A DNA stretch of 64,000 bases, taken from positions 62,001 through 126,000 of the forward strand of contig NZ_JAESDI010000012.1 in NCBI RefSeq assembly GCF_019249215.1. Direction: 5' to 3'. Of the stretch, positions 38,380 to 47,325 are shown one piece after another. Each line of letters starts with the position of its first letter. Positions within the stretch are counted from its first letter, which is position 1. A program made the translations under genes and the position numbers. The notes under the pieces were generated by a model. The model was not told the DNA's origin. It was given only the letters and a program-made list of their open reading frames with translations, and made no database searches. This DNA comes from Alteromonas lipotrueae. GTDB lineage: Bacteria; Pseudomonadota; Gammaproteobacteria; Enterobacterales; Alteromonadaceae.

Positions 38380-40086
38380 TTAGTGTGCAGATGCCTCGCC
38401 CGCGCCTTTCGGATAGCGAATGCTCTCTACCAACTCTTGGATTTCTTCCGGCGCCTCATCGGTAAACTTAAACACGATGAAAGCAACAAGGAAGTTAACC
38501 ATCATACCCAAGGTACCAATACCTTCTGGAGAAATACCAAACCACCAGTTTTCAGGTACATTTGCCGCAGGGTTCACAAACTTGAAGTAAATAATGTAGG
38601 CAGCAGTGAAAGCAATACCTGCAACCATGCCCGCAATTGCGCCTTTATCATTCATTCGTTTGCTAAAGATACCCATAATAATGGCAGGGAAGAAACTGGA
38701 TGCCGCCAGACCGAACGCGAAGGCGACCACCTGCGCCACAAAGCCCGGTGGATTTATCCCAAAGTATCCCGCAATAACAATGGCTACACCCGCCGCAAGT
38801 CGTGCATAAAAAAGCTCGGACTTATCGGTAATATTGGGCGCAAAGTTGCGCTTCAACAAGTCATGAGACACAGATGTGGAGATAACAAGCAGTAAACCTG
38901 CGGAGGTAGACAGCGCTGCGGCAACACCACCTGCGGCAACTAATGCAATGACCCATGCCGGTAAATTCGCAATTTCTGGGTTAGCCAACACCATAATGTC
39001 ACGGTCGACTTTCATTTCGTTGCGCTCATCACCAGAGTAAAACATCACACCATCACCGTTCTTATCGTTGAACTCGATAAGCCCAGTTTGCTCCCAGTTT
39101 TTAATCCACGACGGTGCTTGCTCGTAACTTGTTCCGGTTAGCTCAGGCCCGTTAATGGTTTCAATCATATTCACTCGTGCAAACGCAGCCAGCGACGGCG
39201 CAGTGGTATACAAAATAGCAATAAACGCGAGTGCATAACCAGCAGACTTACGTGCATCATGTACTTTCGGTACGGTGAAGAAGCGAACGATAACGTGAGG
39301 TAATCCAGCCGTACCTACCATCAATGCAAAAGTAATAAAGAAAACATCAATGGTACTCTTAGTGCCGGACGTATATTCATGGAATCCGAGCTCTACCGAC
39401 AGGTTGTCGAGTTTCTGCAAAATATGCATCCCTGACCCATCTGCGAGCGTGGCGCCGAACCCCGTTTGTGGAAGAATATGGCCTGTTACCATGATAGAGA
39501 TAAATACCGCAGGCACAATATACGCAAAAATCATTACGCAAAACTGCGCAACTTGGGTATAGGTAATGCCTTTCATGCCACCTAGCACCGTATAGAAAAA
39601 CACGATAACCATGCCGATAACCACACCAACCACGATGTCGACTTCTAAGAAACGACTAAATACTACGCCCACTCCTCGCATTTGCCCTGCCACATAAGTA
39701 AAGCAAACAAAGATGGCACAGAAAACCGCAACGGTTCTTGCGGTCTGTGAATAGTAGCGGTCGCCAATAAAATCCGGTACAGTAAATTTACCGAATTTAC
39801 GTAGGTAGGGCGCTAGACACAAGGCAAGTAATACATAGCCTCCTGTCCATCCCATTAGGTAAACTGCGCCGTCGTATCCCATAAAGGATATAAGTCCGGC
39901 CATTGAAATAAATGACGCTGCCGACATCCAGTCTGCAGCGGTAGCCATACCGTTTAATACGGGAGGTACACCGCCGCCAGCAACGTAAAAGTCGTTAGTA
40001 GAACCCGCTCTAGCCCATACAGCTATGGCGATATATAGCGCAAATGTTGCGCCTACAATAATAAATGTTAGTAGTTGAACGTCCAT
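38380..40086 (-). CDS. actP: Sodium:solute (acetate-type) symporter
   Basis: 568 aa, about 13 membrane helices, SLC5/SSS family. GSTNDFYVAGGGVPPVLNGMATAADWMSAAS is the helix-1 signature shared with ActP and DUF4212-associated permeases. GGMKGITYTQVAQ, GTAGLPHVIVRFFT and GVAAALSTSAGLLLVISTSVSHDLLK are further family blocks. A long loop (about 310-370) is typical of this subgroup. It follows the DUF4212 gene by 4 bases and is divergent from crbS, which supports uptake of acetate or a related monocarboxylate. Substrate identity is inferred from context. Confidence 0.85.
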   Translation of the reverse strand: MDVQLLTFIIVGATFALYIAIAVWARAGSTNDFYVAGGGVPPVLNGMATAADWMSAASFISMAGLISFMGYDGAVYLMGWTGGYVLLALCLAPYLRKFGKFTVPDFIGDRYYSQTARTVAVFCAIFVCFTYVAGQMRGVGVVFSRFLEVDIVVGVVIGMVIVFFYTVLGGMKGITYTQVAQFCVMIFAYIVPAVFISIMVTGHILPQTGFGATLADGSGMHILQKLDNLSVELGFHEYTSGTKSTIDVFFITFALMVGTAGLPHVIVRFFTVPKVHDARKSAGYALAFIAILYTTAPSLAAFARVNMIETINGPELTGTSYEQAPSWIKNWEQTGLIEFNDKNGDGVMFYSGDERNEMKVDRDIMVLANPEIANLPAWVIALVAAGGVAAALSTSAGLLLVISTSVSHDLLKRNFAPNITDKSELFYARLAAGVAIVIAGYFGINPPGFVAQVVAFAFGLAASSFFPAIIMGIFSKRMNDKGAIAGMVAGIAFTAAYIIYFKFVNPAANVPENWWFGISPEGIGTLGMMVNFLVAFIVFKFTDEAPEEIQELVESIRYPKGAGEASAH

Positions 40087-40090
40087 GGTA

Positions 40091-40357
40091 TTACTCCTCG
40101 TTTACGCCATAACGTTTATCCATCGCCTTCATCTTTGACATATAAACAAAAATTAGAGCGACGAACACATAAATGGAACCTTGTTGCGCAAACCAGAAGC
40201 CCAGTTTAAATCCAAAAAAGTGGATATTGTTTAGCACATCGACAAACAAAATGCCGGCGCCAAACGACACCGCAAACCAAACGACTAAAAGCTTGGCAAG
40301 GAGAGACAAGTTCTCCTTCCAATACGCTTTTTTGTCGTCATCATTTCTAAATGCCAT
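40091..40357 (-). CDS. DUF4212 small membrane subunit
   Basis: 88 aa with two membrane helices (LLVVWFAVSFGAGILFVDVL and GFWFAQQGSIYVFVALIFVYM). DUF4212 proteins are found next to SSS permeases of the acetate type and are thought to be small partner subunits, like YjcH with ActP. GGACGGAAC precedes the ATG. It is the first gene of the minus-strand operon running through actP, the CBS-DUF294 gene and the exonuclease. Confidence 0.88.
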   Translation of the reverse strand: MAFRNDDDKKAYWKENLSLLAKLLVVWFAVSFGAGILFVDVLNNIHFFGFKLGFWFAQQGSIYVFVALIFVYMSKMKAMDKRYGVNEE

Positions 40358-40535
40358 TGTTCCGTCCTCATGTCAGGTTAATCAATTGTTTTATTTTTAC
40401 ATTTTCCTAACGCCCGGCTTTGCTAACATTATTGCCAAGCTTTCTCGTTCAGACCAACTGGCCTTAGACCGGCAAAAGTCAAGCACTTAGGAGCACGATG
40501 TATACTCTAGACCTCACCATTAAAATTCCAAATGA

Positions 40536-40562
40536 GACCATGGTCGTAGGTAGACCAAGGTC
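40536..40562. promoter_or_regulatory. Paired GACYWWRGTC palindromes between actP operon and crbS
   Basis: GACCATGGTC (40536-40545) and GACCAAGGTC (40553-40562), 17 bases apart, lie upstream of crbS; TATAAT at 40571-40576 is a likely crbS -10. Seen from the other strand, the sites would lie about 45-60 bases upstream of a possible operon start near a GTATAC hexamer. The same palindrome form occurs three times before acs. I propose these as binding sites for the CrbR-like regulator. Confidence 0.5.
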
Positions 40563-40613
40563 GAAATGCTTATAATGCACACAGACTTGTTAACTTTTGG
40601 TTAAAGGAAATTC

Positions 40614-43600
40614 ATGACGTTCGGTTGGGTTACGCTTGCGGTACTGTATTTATTTTTGCTTTTTTCTTTGGCGAGTTGGGGCGATAAGAACTCGCCGCGA
40701 GCACGAGCGTTAACCTCGCACCCAGCGATCTACTCGCTGGCACTCGCAATATATTGCACGGCGTGGACATTTTTCGGCATGGTGGGTCAAGCCAGTCGCG
40801 ACACATGGATTTACCTGCCTATTATGTTAGGGCCAATCTTGGTCTATGTGCTCGGGTACCGATTTATTTATAAGCTGACGCTGGTAAGTAAAAAGCAACA
40901 TATCACCACAATTTCTGACTTTATCGCGTCTCGTTATGGGAAGCGCCAAACCGTCGCTCTGCTAGTGACCGTTATCGCACTACTGGCAACCATTCCCTAT
41001 ATTGCGTTGCAGTTAAAAGCGATTGGCTCCACTTTTCAGCTGTTAACCCAACAGCCTAATAGTAATTTTATCGTAATTGCTGCCACTACGTTTATTGCTG
41101 TATTTGCGATTTATTTTGGTACTAAACATGCCGATGTAACCGAGTACCGCAGAGGGTTAATGCTCGCTATCGCCTTTGAGTCTACTATTAAGTTACTGGC
41201 GTTGGTGTTAGTTGCTTTTGTGGGCTACAGCGCGTGGCGACAAACCGAAACAGGCCCTTTTCTAGAAACCTTTGTGAATACAGCTGCACTTTCACAATTT
41301 AGCTCATTCAACTTTATCGCCCAAACCATCATGGCCGCGGCTGCCATTGTATGTCTGCCTCGACAATTCCATGTGGCGGTGATTGATAACCTTAGTCTTT
41401 CGCATTTAAAAACAGCCCGATGGTTGTTTCCCCTTTATCTCGCAATTATTTCTACGGTTATTCCCATTATTGCTATTGCGGGTAAAGCTATTTTTGCTGG
41501 CGCCAGCGTTGAGCCAGACTCCTATGTATTGTCACTCGCCATGTTCTCTGGCTCGGCCTGGCTACAGGTTATTGTATTTGTAGGAGGGTTATCAGCCGCA
41601 ACTGCAATGATTATTGTGGCAACCCTAACCTTAAGCACCATGTTGACCAATGATGTGATCTTGCCCCGCTATTTAGCGTTTCGAGGAAACTCTGCGCAAA
41701 AAAGAGACTTCTCTGCGCAGATACGCCTTATCCGGCGTATTGTTATTGGTTTTATATTGCTGATGGCGTTCCTATACCATCAACAAATGACCAGTAGTCG
41801 CTCGCTACACTCAATTGGACTTATCGCGTTTTCATTAGTTATTCAGTTAATGCCAGCGATCCTCGGTGGATTATATTGGAAGCGCGCGCATGCCCATGGT
41901 GTGTACGCGGGCTTGTTAGTTGGAATTATACTTTGGGTGCTGTGGTTAGTGTTCCCACTGGTAGGAAAGCAAACATCACAATTTGCTAATAACGAGCTTA
42001 TCAGCCAAGGTGCGATGATAAGCCTTGGTGCTAATACCGTGATGTATATTATTTTCTCTTGGTTTGCCCCGCACCGGCTCATCGACAGAATTCAAGCCGA
42101 AGCCTTTGTGTCTCCTGCTGTGGTTAAAAACAGTGTAGTAAAGGGGCCAAATAGTAATGTAACGGTATCTGATCTTATTACTCTACTATCGACCTTTATG
42201 GGCACAGGTCGATGCGAACAGCTTATTGAGCAATATCAGCATCTCAACAGTTGTATCTTGAACCATCAAGCTTCTCCCGATGAAGACTTTCTTACGTTTT
42301 GTGAACGGGCGCTGGGGGGGGTTATCGGTGCTTCCAGCGCCAAAGTGTTATTAGACAGTGCACTGCGTGGCAAGAAAATGGACTTCACGGAAGTGATTAA
42401 CTTTTTCGACGACACCACACAGGCCATGCAATTCAATATGACCGCGCTGCTGACCTCGTTGGAGAATATGGACCAAGGTATTAGCGTAGTGGATAAACAT
42501 TTAAATTTAGTGGCTTGGAATAAGCGGTACGCAGCGCTATACACCTATCCTGAAGATTTTCTTGCGGTGGGCATACCGATTGAGAAACTTATTCGCTTCA
42601 ATGCATCACAGGGGGAATTTGGCAAACTGGACGTAGAAGCGGAAGTCGAAAAGCGCCTAGAACATTTGCGCTCTGGTACCCCCCACCGATTTAAACGACA
42701 ACGAAAAGATGGCCGCGTGATAGAAATGGTGGGCAATCCCTTACCTGGGGGCGGCTTTGTTACTAGTTTCAATGACATCACCGATCACATTGAGATTCAA
42801 CAAGCCCTTGAAGAATCTAACATCGACTTAGAAGCCAGAATTAAACGGCGTACCGAAGAAGTGCATACCATTAACGCCGAACTGCGGCTTGAAATAGAGC
42901 GTCGCTCTGGTGCAGAAACTGAACTTATACGCGCTAGAAAGGCAGCTGAAGATGCAAATGCCAGTAAAACTCGCTTTCTGGCACTTGCCAGTCATGATGT
43001 ACTTCAACCTCTCAACGCCGCCAAGCTATATATATCAGCGCTAGAGGAACAAGAACTATCGAATGGGGTACACGAAATTATTCAAAAACTGCATCACTCA
43101 GTGACCTCAAGTGAAGCACTTATCGGTACGCTTTTAGACATTTCACGCCTAGATCAAGGTGAAATGAAACCAGATATTGAGCCCGTGGATGTACACGCTC
43201 TGCTCAGCCCGCTTATCGACGACATAAGAATGCGGGCACTGGAAAAAGGCCTTTCACTGCGCGTATGGGTGAAACCCCTATGGGTAATGGCGGATAAAAC
43301 CTACTTGTACCGAATTATGCAGAATTTGCTGTCAAATGCTGTGAAATATACCCAAAATGGTAAAGTTGTATTGGTTATAAAACCCGTAAAATCAGCCGTT
43401 TCTTTTCGTGTTTACGACACGGGAATTGGAATTTCGGAAGATAAAAAAGATAACATCTTTAGTGATTTCTACCGCATTAATCAAAGTGCAGAGCATGGTA
43501 TTGGCTTAGGTCTAGGCGTGGTACGTAGGTTAAGCCAACAGTTGGGTAGCGATATAACCGTGTCGTCCTCACCGCAAAAAGGTAGCTGCTTTACCTTTAC

Positions 43601-44066
43601 CCTACCAAAAGCTCAGCCAGGCTCTTCAACAAGTACGGCAGCTAAGCCTAAAAACACAACCTTCACTGGACTGCAGGTACTTTGCGTAGATGATCAACGG
43701 GAAAACTTAGATGCAATGCAAACGCTGCTAGCGCGCTGGGGTGTCAAGGTGATGGTGGCGGGGTCTTGGGATGAAGCCCTTGCCCTTATTGAGCAAACAT
43801 TACCTCAGATATTATTGATGGACTATCAATTAAGCCACGATGAAACGCAAAACGGCTTAGCCTTAATAGACAAGATTAGGTTCCAGCTTGATGCCATATT
43901 ACCCGCCGCGCTTATCACAGCCACACCAGATGAAGATTTAGTGGCTAAATGTAAGGAGCAAGGGGTTAACTACCTATCTAAGCCGCTAAAACCTGCAAAA
44001 CTAAGAGCGTTACTTCAAAGCATGACTCGCCATATTCGGGAGTCACACTATACCGATAGCGACTAA
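40614..44066 (+). CDS. crbS: Hybrid sensor kinase with SSS transporter domain (CrbS-like)
   Basis: 1150 aa. The N-terminal half (to about residue 490) is a 13-helix SLC5-like domain (TISDFIASRYGKRQT, TKHADVTEYRRGLMLA, GLSAATAMIIVATLTLSTML). A linker and a PAS domain follow (GISVVDKHLNLVAWNKRY), then a coiled coil. The HisKA His is in LASHDVLQPLNAAK (H794); the ATPase has NLLSNAVKYTQNG, DTGIGISED and GIGLGLGVVRR. The C-terminal receiver has its Asp in LLMDYQLS (D1070). This architecture matches CrbS/MxtR-type kinases that control acs in Vibrio and Pseudomonas. It is divergent from the permease operon, and acs and a LuxR regulator lie 4 kb downstream. Confidence 0.9.
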   Translation: MTFGWVTLAVLYLFLLFSLASWGDKNSPRARALTSHPAIYSLALAIYCTAWTFFGMVGQASRDTWIYLPIMLGPILVYVLGYRFIYKLTLVSKKQHITTISDFIASRYGKRQTVALLVTVIALLATIPYIALQLKAIGSTFQLLTQQPNSNFIVIAATTFIAVFAIYFGTKHADVTEYRRGLMLAIAFESTIKLLALVLVAFVGYSAWRQTETGPFLETFVNTAALSQFSSFNFIAQTIMAAAAIVCLPRQFHVAVIDNLSLSHLKTARWLFPLYLAIISTVIPIIAIAGKAIFAGASVEPDSYVLSLAMFSGSAWLQVIVFVGGLSAATAMIIVATLTLSTMLTNDVILPRYLAFRGNSAQKRDFSAQIRLIRRIVIGFILLMAFLYHQQMTSSRSLHSIGLIAFSLVIQLMPAILGGLYWKRAHAHGVYAGLLVGIILWVLWLVFPLVGKQTSQFANNELISQGAMISLGANTVMYIIFSWFAPHRLIDRIQAEAFVSPAVVKNSVVKGPNSNVTVSDLITLLSTFMGTGRCEQLIEQYQHLNSCILNHQASPDEDFLTFCERALGGVIGASSAKVLLDSALRGKKMDFTEVINFFDDTTQAMQFNMTALLTSLENMDQGISVVDKHLNLVAWNKRYAALYTYPEDFLAVGIPIEKLIRFNASQGEFGKLDVEAEVEKRLEHLRSGTPHRFKRQRKDGRVIEMVGNPLPGGGFVTSFNDITDHIEIQQALEESNIDLEARIKRRTEEVHTINAELRLEIERRSGAETELIRARKAAEDANASKTRFLALASHDVLQPLNAAKLYISALEEQELSNGVHEIIQKLHHSVTSSEALIGTLLDISRLDQGEMKPDIEPVDVHALLSPLIDDIRMRALEKGLSLRVWVKPLWVMADKTYLYRIMQNLLSNAVKYTQNGKVVLVIKPVKSAVSFRVYDTGIGISEDKKDNIFSDFYRINQSAEHGIGLGLGVVRRLSQQLGSDITVSSSPQKGSCFTFTLPKAQPGSSTSTAAKPKNTTFTGLQVLCVDDQRENLDAMQTLLARWGVKVMVAGSWDEALALIEQTLPQILLMDYQLSHDETQNGLALIDKIRFQLDAILPAALITATPDEDLVAKCKEQGVNYLSKPLKPAKLRALLQSMTRHIRESHYTDSD

Positions 44067-44698
44067 ATTTGCGGGTCGCTTTTCACCCTGCTCTTTTTCG
44101 TCGGTTTATCGGTTTTTTCTTCTATTTTACCCGCCGTCGTTGGGGTTACTTTACCCATGGTGCCCCACGCTGATTTGGGATTAATAAGCACAGGACGAGT
44201 TAAAATTAGGTTATTGGGGTACATGAGGGTTTCGCGCTCAGAAGTAACCAGCCGAGTACTAAATGGCCCTAAGTCAGCAATATAACCCTCTATAAAATTA
44301 TCGCCATCGAGGATACGAATAAAATTTCCTCGGCGATACGCAACGTTCGTCAACAGTATGAAGTAAGCGGTAATATTGCTTATTAATGACCAGCTGGCGA
44401 AAAGCGCTACTCCAGTTACTGTGATAATAGAGGTTGATAATACCAATAGGCCTGAGAAGTCTATTCCCCACGCAAGCAGCAATAACGCTAGCGATACTGT
44501 AGCCACGATAACTCTTGCGGCAAATAATCCTTTGATTGCGCTGGTAGACTTTAATTTGGTTTTCTCGATATTGGTTTCAAGTTTGGGTAGGATTTTTCTT
44601 GAAGCCGCCAAATAAAAAAGCAAAACCAACCCACTCCAAATAAGGTTTGATTGGTAGCTCGTAAGCCAAACCAATACCTCTTGCCACCACTGCATCAT
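44063..44698 (-). CDS. Small mechanosensitive-channel-like (MscS family) protein
   Basis: 211 aa. Three to four N-terminal membrane helices precede the MscS pore-type segment VTGVALFASWSLISNITAYFIL and a beta domain with YRRGNFIRILDGDNFIEGYIADLGPFSTRLVTSERETLMYPN, matching the MscS core. The usual large C-terminal alpha/beta domain is missing; the tail is a short Lys-rich stretch. Such mini-MscS proteins may gate under membrane tension or be structural. Its stop overlaps the crbS stop by four bases, tail to tail, with no terminator between them. Confidence 0.82.
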   Translation of the reverse strand: MMQWWQEVLVWLTSYQSNLIWSGLVLLFYLAASRKILPKLETNIEKTKLKSTSAIKGLFAARVIVATVSLALLLLAWGIDFSGLLVLSTSIITVTGVALFASWSLISNITAYFILLTNVAYRRGNFIRILDGDNFIEGYIADLGPFSTRLVTSERETLMYPNNLILTRPVLINPKSAWGTMGKVTPTTAGKIEEKTDKPTKKSRVKSDPQI

Positions 44699-44862
44699 AG
44701 TAAAAAACTCATTATATCCTCATGTTACCCCATGCTATCGCGTAACGATTTTGAGTTCATCCAGATATTACTGTCGCCACCACAATAATAATTCGTAAGA
44801 CCATTAATAAAAGCTGCTTTATGATGCGCGCCAATTCGCTGTACAACGACTAATCTGGCTAT

Positions 44863-44901
44863 GCACCTAAAAAGGTGCTAATGATTAAACAGCACTTTTT
44901 T
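44863..44901 (+). promoter_or_regulatory. Attenuator-like overlapping hairpins before rimK
   Basis: GCACCT-AAAA-AGGTGC (44863-44878) is a 6-base stem with a tetraloop. Its right arm also pairs with AGCAC further on: AAAAAGGTGCT (44869-44879) against AGCACTTTTTT (44891-44901), a terminator-shaped hairpin ending in U6. The two structures exclude each other. It lies 30 bases before the rimK ATG in an otherwise plain 232-base gap. Confidence 0.45.
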
Positions 44902-44930
44902 AAAAAATTTATAACCACAGGCAATTTACA

Positions 44931-45836
44931 ATGCGCATAGCGATTTTATCCCGGAATTCTCGTCTCTATTCTACCTCTCGTTTAGTAGAAGCAGGTCGTG
45001 CTCGCGATCATGAAGTAGATGTTATTGATACCATGCATTGCTATATGGATATAACCAGTTCGCGGCCATCTGTGCGCTATAAAGGTAAACGCCTGCCTTA
45101 TTACGATGCGGTTATTCCTCGCATTGGTGCTTCTGTTACTTTTTACGGCACCTCTGTGGTACGTCAATTCGAAATGATGGGTACTTACAGTGTTAATGAG
45201 TCTGTGGCAATTAGTCGTTCTAGAGACAAGCTACGTTCTCTACAATTACTATCGCGCAAAGGCATTGGCATGCCGCGTACAGGCTTTGCCCATCACCCTG
45301 ATAAAATAGAAGACGTGATAAAAACCGTGGGTGGCGCACCAGTGGTCATTAAACTGCTTGAAGGTACCCAAGGTATTGGTGTGGTATTGGCTGATACCCA
45401 TAAAGCGGCTGAATCAATTATTGAAGCCTTCATGGGATTAAATGCCAGTATCTTAGTTCAAGAATTTATCAAAGAGGCCGGTGGCTCTGATATTCGATGC
45501 TTCGTGGTAGGCGGTAAAGTCGTTGCCGCGATGAAACGTCAAGCTGCACCGGGTGAGTTCCGCTCTAACCTTCATAGAGGCGGTCAAGCCAGCTTGGTAA
45601 GACTAAGCCCAGCTGAACGCAAAACTGCCGTAGATGCAGCCAAGACTATGGGCTTGAATTGTTGTGGTGTAGACATTTTACGTTCAAACAACGGCCCCGT
45701 GGTAATGGAAGTAAACTCGTCGCCAGGTTTGGAAGGCATTGAAAAAGCCACTAACAAAGATGTCGCCGGTATGATCATTGAATTTATTGAAAAAAGTGCA
45801 GAGCCGCACAAAACGAAGACGCGAGGTAAAGGCTAA
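44931..45836 (+). CDS. rimK: RimK-type ATP-grasp glutamate ligase
   Basis: 301 aa. Members add Glu residues to the C-terminus of ribosomal protein S6 or make poly-glutamate. The RimK N-domain ([45 protein letters not shown]) is followed by the ATP-grasp ([64 protein letters not shown]). Length equals E. coli RimK (300). It is first in an operon with an M14-type deacylase and a RimB-like protease, all within 15 bases of one another. Confidence 0.96.
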   Translation: MRIAILSRNSRLYSTSRLVEAGRARDHEVDVIDTMHCYMDITSSRPSVRYKGKRLPYYDAVIPRIGASVTFYGTSVVRQFEMMGTYSVNESVAISRSRDKLRSLQLLSRKGIGMPRTGFAHHPDKIEDVIKTVGGAPVVIKLLEGTQGIGVVLADTHKAAESIIEAFMGLNASILVQEFIKEAGGSDIRCFVVGGKVVAAMKRQAAPGEFRSNLHRGGQASLVRLSPAERKTAVDAAKTMGLNCCGVDILRSNNGPVVMEVNSSPGLEGIEKATNKDVAGMIIEFIEKSAEPHKTKTRGKG

Positions 45837-46865
45837 GTGGCAGTGGATAATTTAGTCATTGGTGGGCAAAGTATCGCGCCAGGTGAATCGGTTAAAATTG
45901 AGCTGGAGATGCCCCCATTATACACCGCGACAAACATGAGTATTCCCGTTTATGTTACCCGAGGTAAACGCCCTGGTCCTACTATGTTTGTGAGTGCCGC
46001 TATTCACGGTGATGAACTAAATGGTATTGAGATTGTAGGCAGACTCATTCGCTCACGGGCCATTGAACGGTTAAGAGGTACCCTTATCGCGGTGCCCATG
46101 GTTAACGTGTATGGCGTGTTGAACCAGTCTCGCTATTTGCCAGATCGCCGCGACCTAAACCGCAGCTTTCCTGGCAGCAAAAAAGGCTCGCTTGCAGGTC
46201 GACTAGCCAACTTGTTCTTGAAGGAAATTGTGCAAAAGTGCGATGTAGGCATAGACCTGCATACTGGTGCAATCCACCGCAGTAATTTACCGCAAATTCG
46301 CGCAGACCTAGACGACCCTGAAGTACTAGAGATGGCAAAGGCGTTTGGCGTTCCCGTATTATTAAATGCTGAGCTGCGGGAAGGTTCCTTACGAGAAACC
46401 GCTAGCGAGAGTGGCGTTAAAATTTTGCTCTATGAAGCAGGGCAAGCCCTTCGATACGATGAGTTCTCAATTCGAGCTGGGCTTCGCGGTATTATTAATA
46501 CCATGCGTCATTTGGGTATGCTGAATAAGAGCCGCAGTAAAGGCCATAGTATTGAACGGTTTATTGCCCGCCAAAGTGGCTGGATACGGGCAACAGAAAG
46601 TGGCTTTGTTACCCATTTAGCCCAATTGGGCGACCATGTGAACAAAGGGGATAAATTGGCGACTATTGCCGACCCATTTGGTGGGTATTTGGCCAGTATT
46701 GAAAGTCCAGCCGAGGGCGTGGTGGTGGGTAAACAAAACATACCACTGACTCAAGAAGGAGAAGCGGTATATCATATTGCCTATTTCTCACAACCCGATA
46801 CAGTGGCAGAACACGTTGAGTTATTGCAAGACAACCTGCTACCAGGTGAAGCGGAATATACTTGA
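45837..46865 (+). CDS. Succinylglutamate desuccinylase/aspartoacylase family protein
   Basis: 342 aa, M14-like zinc hydrolase. Zinc ligands are in ISAAIHGDELNGIE-like sequence (SAAIHGDELNGIEIVGRLI, His and Glu) and GIDLHTGA (His); LYEAGQALRYDE carries the catalytic Glu. A C-terminal barrel-sandwich part (ESGFVTHLAQLGDHVNKGDKLA) resembles a lipoyl-like domain. The start is GTG directly after the rimK stop, or a second GTG two codons on. Family members cleave acyl or amide groups from amino acids such as Asp and Glu; beside rimK it could trim glutamyl products, which is inference. Confidence 0.85.
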   Translation: MAVDNLVIGGQSIAPGESVKIELEMPPLYTATNMSIPVYVTRGKRPGPTMFVSAAIHGDELNGIEIVGRLIRSRAIERLRGTLIAVPMVNVYGVLNQSRYLPDRRDLNRSFPGSKKGSLAGRLANLFLKEIVQKCDVGIDLHTGAIHRSNLPQIRADLDDPEVLEMAKAFGVPVLLNAELREGSLRETASESGVKILLYEAGQALRYDEFSIRAGLRGIINTMRHLGMLNKSRSKGHSIERFIARQSGWIRATESGFVTHLAQLGDHVNKGDKLATIADPFGGYLASIESPAEGVVVGKQNIPLTQEGEAVYHIAYFSQPDTVAEHVELLQDNLLPGEAEYT

Positions 46866-46879
46866 TTTAAGGCGAATAC

Positions 46880-47314
46880 ATGACAAATAAGAAAGTAGTG
46901 GGTGCGGTTGAGTTATGCGACCTTCCTGCCTTTACCATCACAGATTTAAATGTTCGGGTTGATACTGGCGCAGCAACCTCCTCTTTGCACGTAGATAACA
47001 TTGAAGAGTTTGATGTAGATGATGAATTGTGGATACGCTTCGATATCCACCCTGATATTCATAATGTTGATAGAGTGGTAAGAAGAGAAGTAAAAGTTGA
47101 AGGAAAAAAACGGGTAAAAAGCTCAACCGCCACAAGAGAGAAGCGTTATGTGATAGTAACGCCTATAATCATGGATAGTGTGCAATGGGATATACAGTTA
47201 ACCCTAACAGACCGCTCTGAAATGACCTACCTTATGTTACTTGGCAGAGAGGCCATGAGCGGCCGCTTTTTGGTAGATCCTGAGCACGACTTTTTACTAA
47301 CAGGGAAGGATTAA
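46880..47314 (+). CDS. rimB: RimB-type retropepsin-like protease
   Basis: 144 aa, family annotated as ATP-dependent zinc protease or RimB. The aspartyl protease motif is VRVDTGAATSSLHVD near residues 27-41; LMLLGREAMSGRFLVDP is the second conserved hairpin. In Pseudomonas RimB cleaves glutamate-modified S6 and works with RimK, which fits the position 14 bases after the M14 gene in a rimK operon. ATG at 46880. No signal peptide, so cytoplasmic. Confidence 0.85.
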   Translation: MTNKKVVGAVELCDLPAFTITDLNVRVDTGAATSSLHVDNIEEFDVDDELWIRFDIHPDIHNVDRVVRREVKVEGKKRVKSSTATREKRYVIVTPIIMDSVQWDIQLTLTDRSEMTYLMLLGREAMSGRFLVDPEHDFLLTGKD

Positions 47315-47325
47315 TAGTCGATACA

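Noticed and set aside
44063-44066. Head-on overlap of crbS and the MscS-like gene as a frameshift artefact
   Set aside because: Both C-termini are plausible and the 4-base tail-to-tail overlap of stop codons is common.
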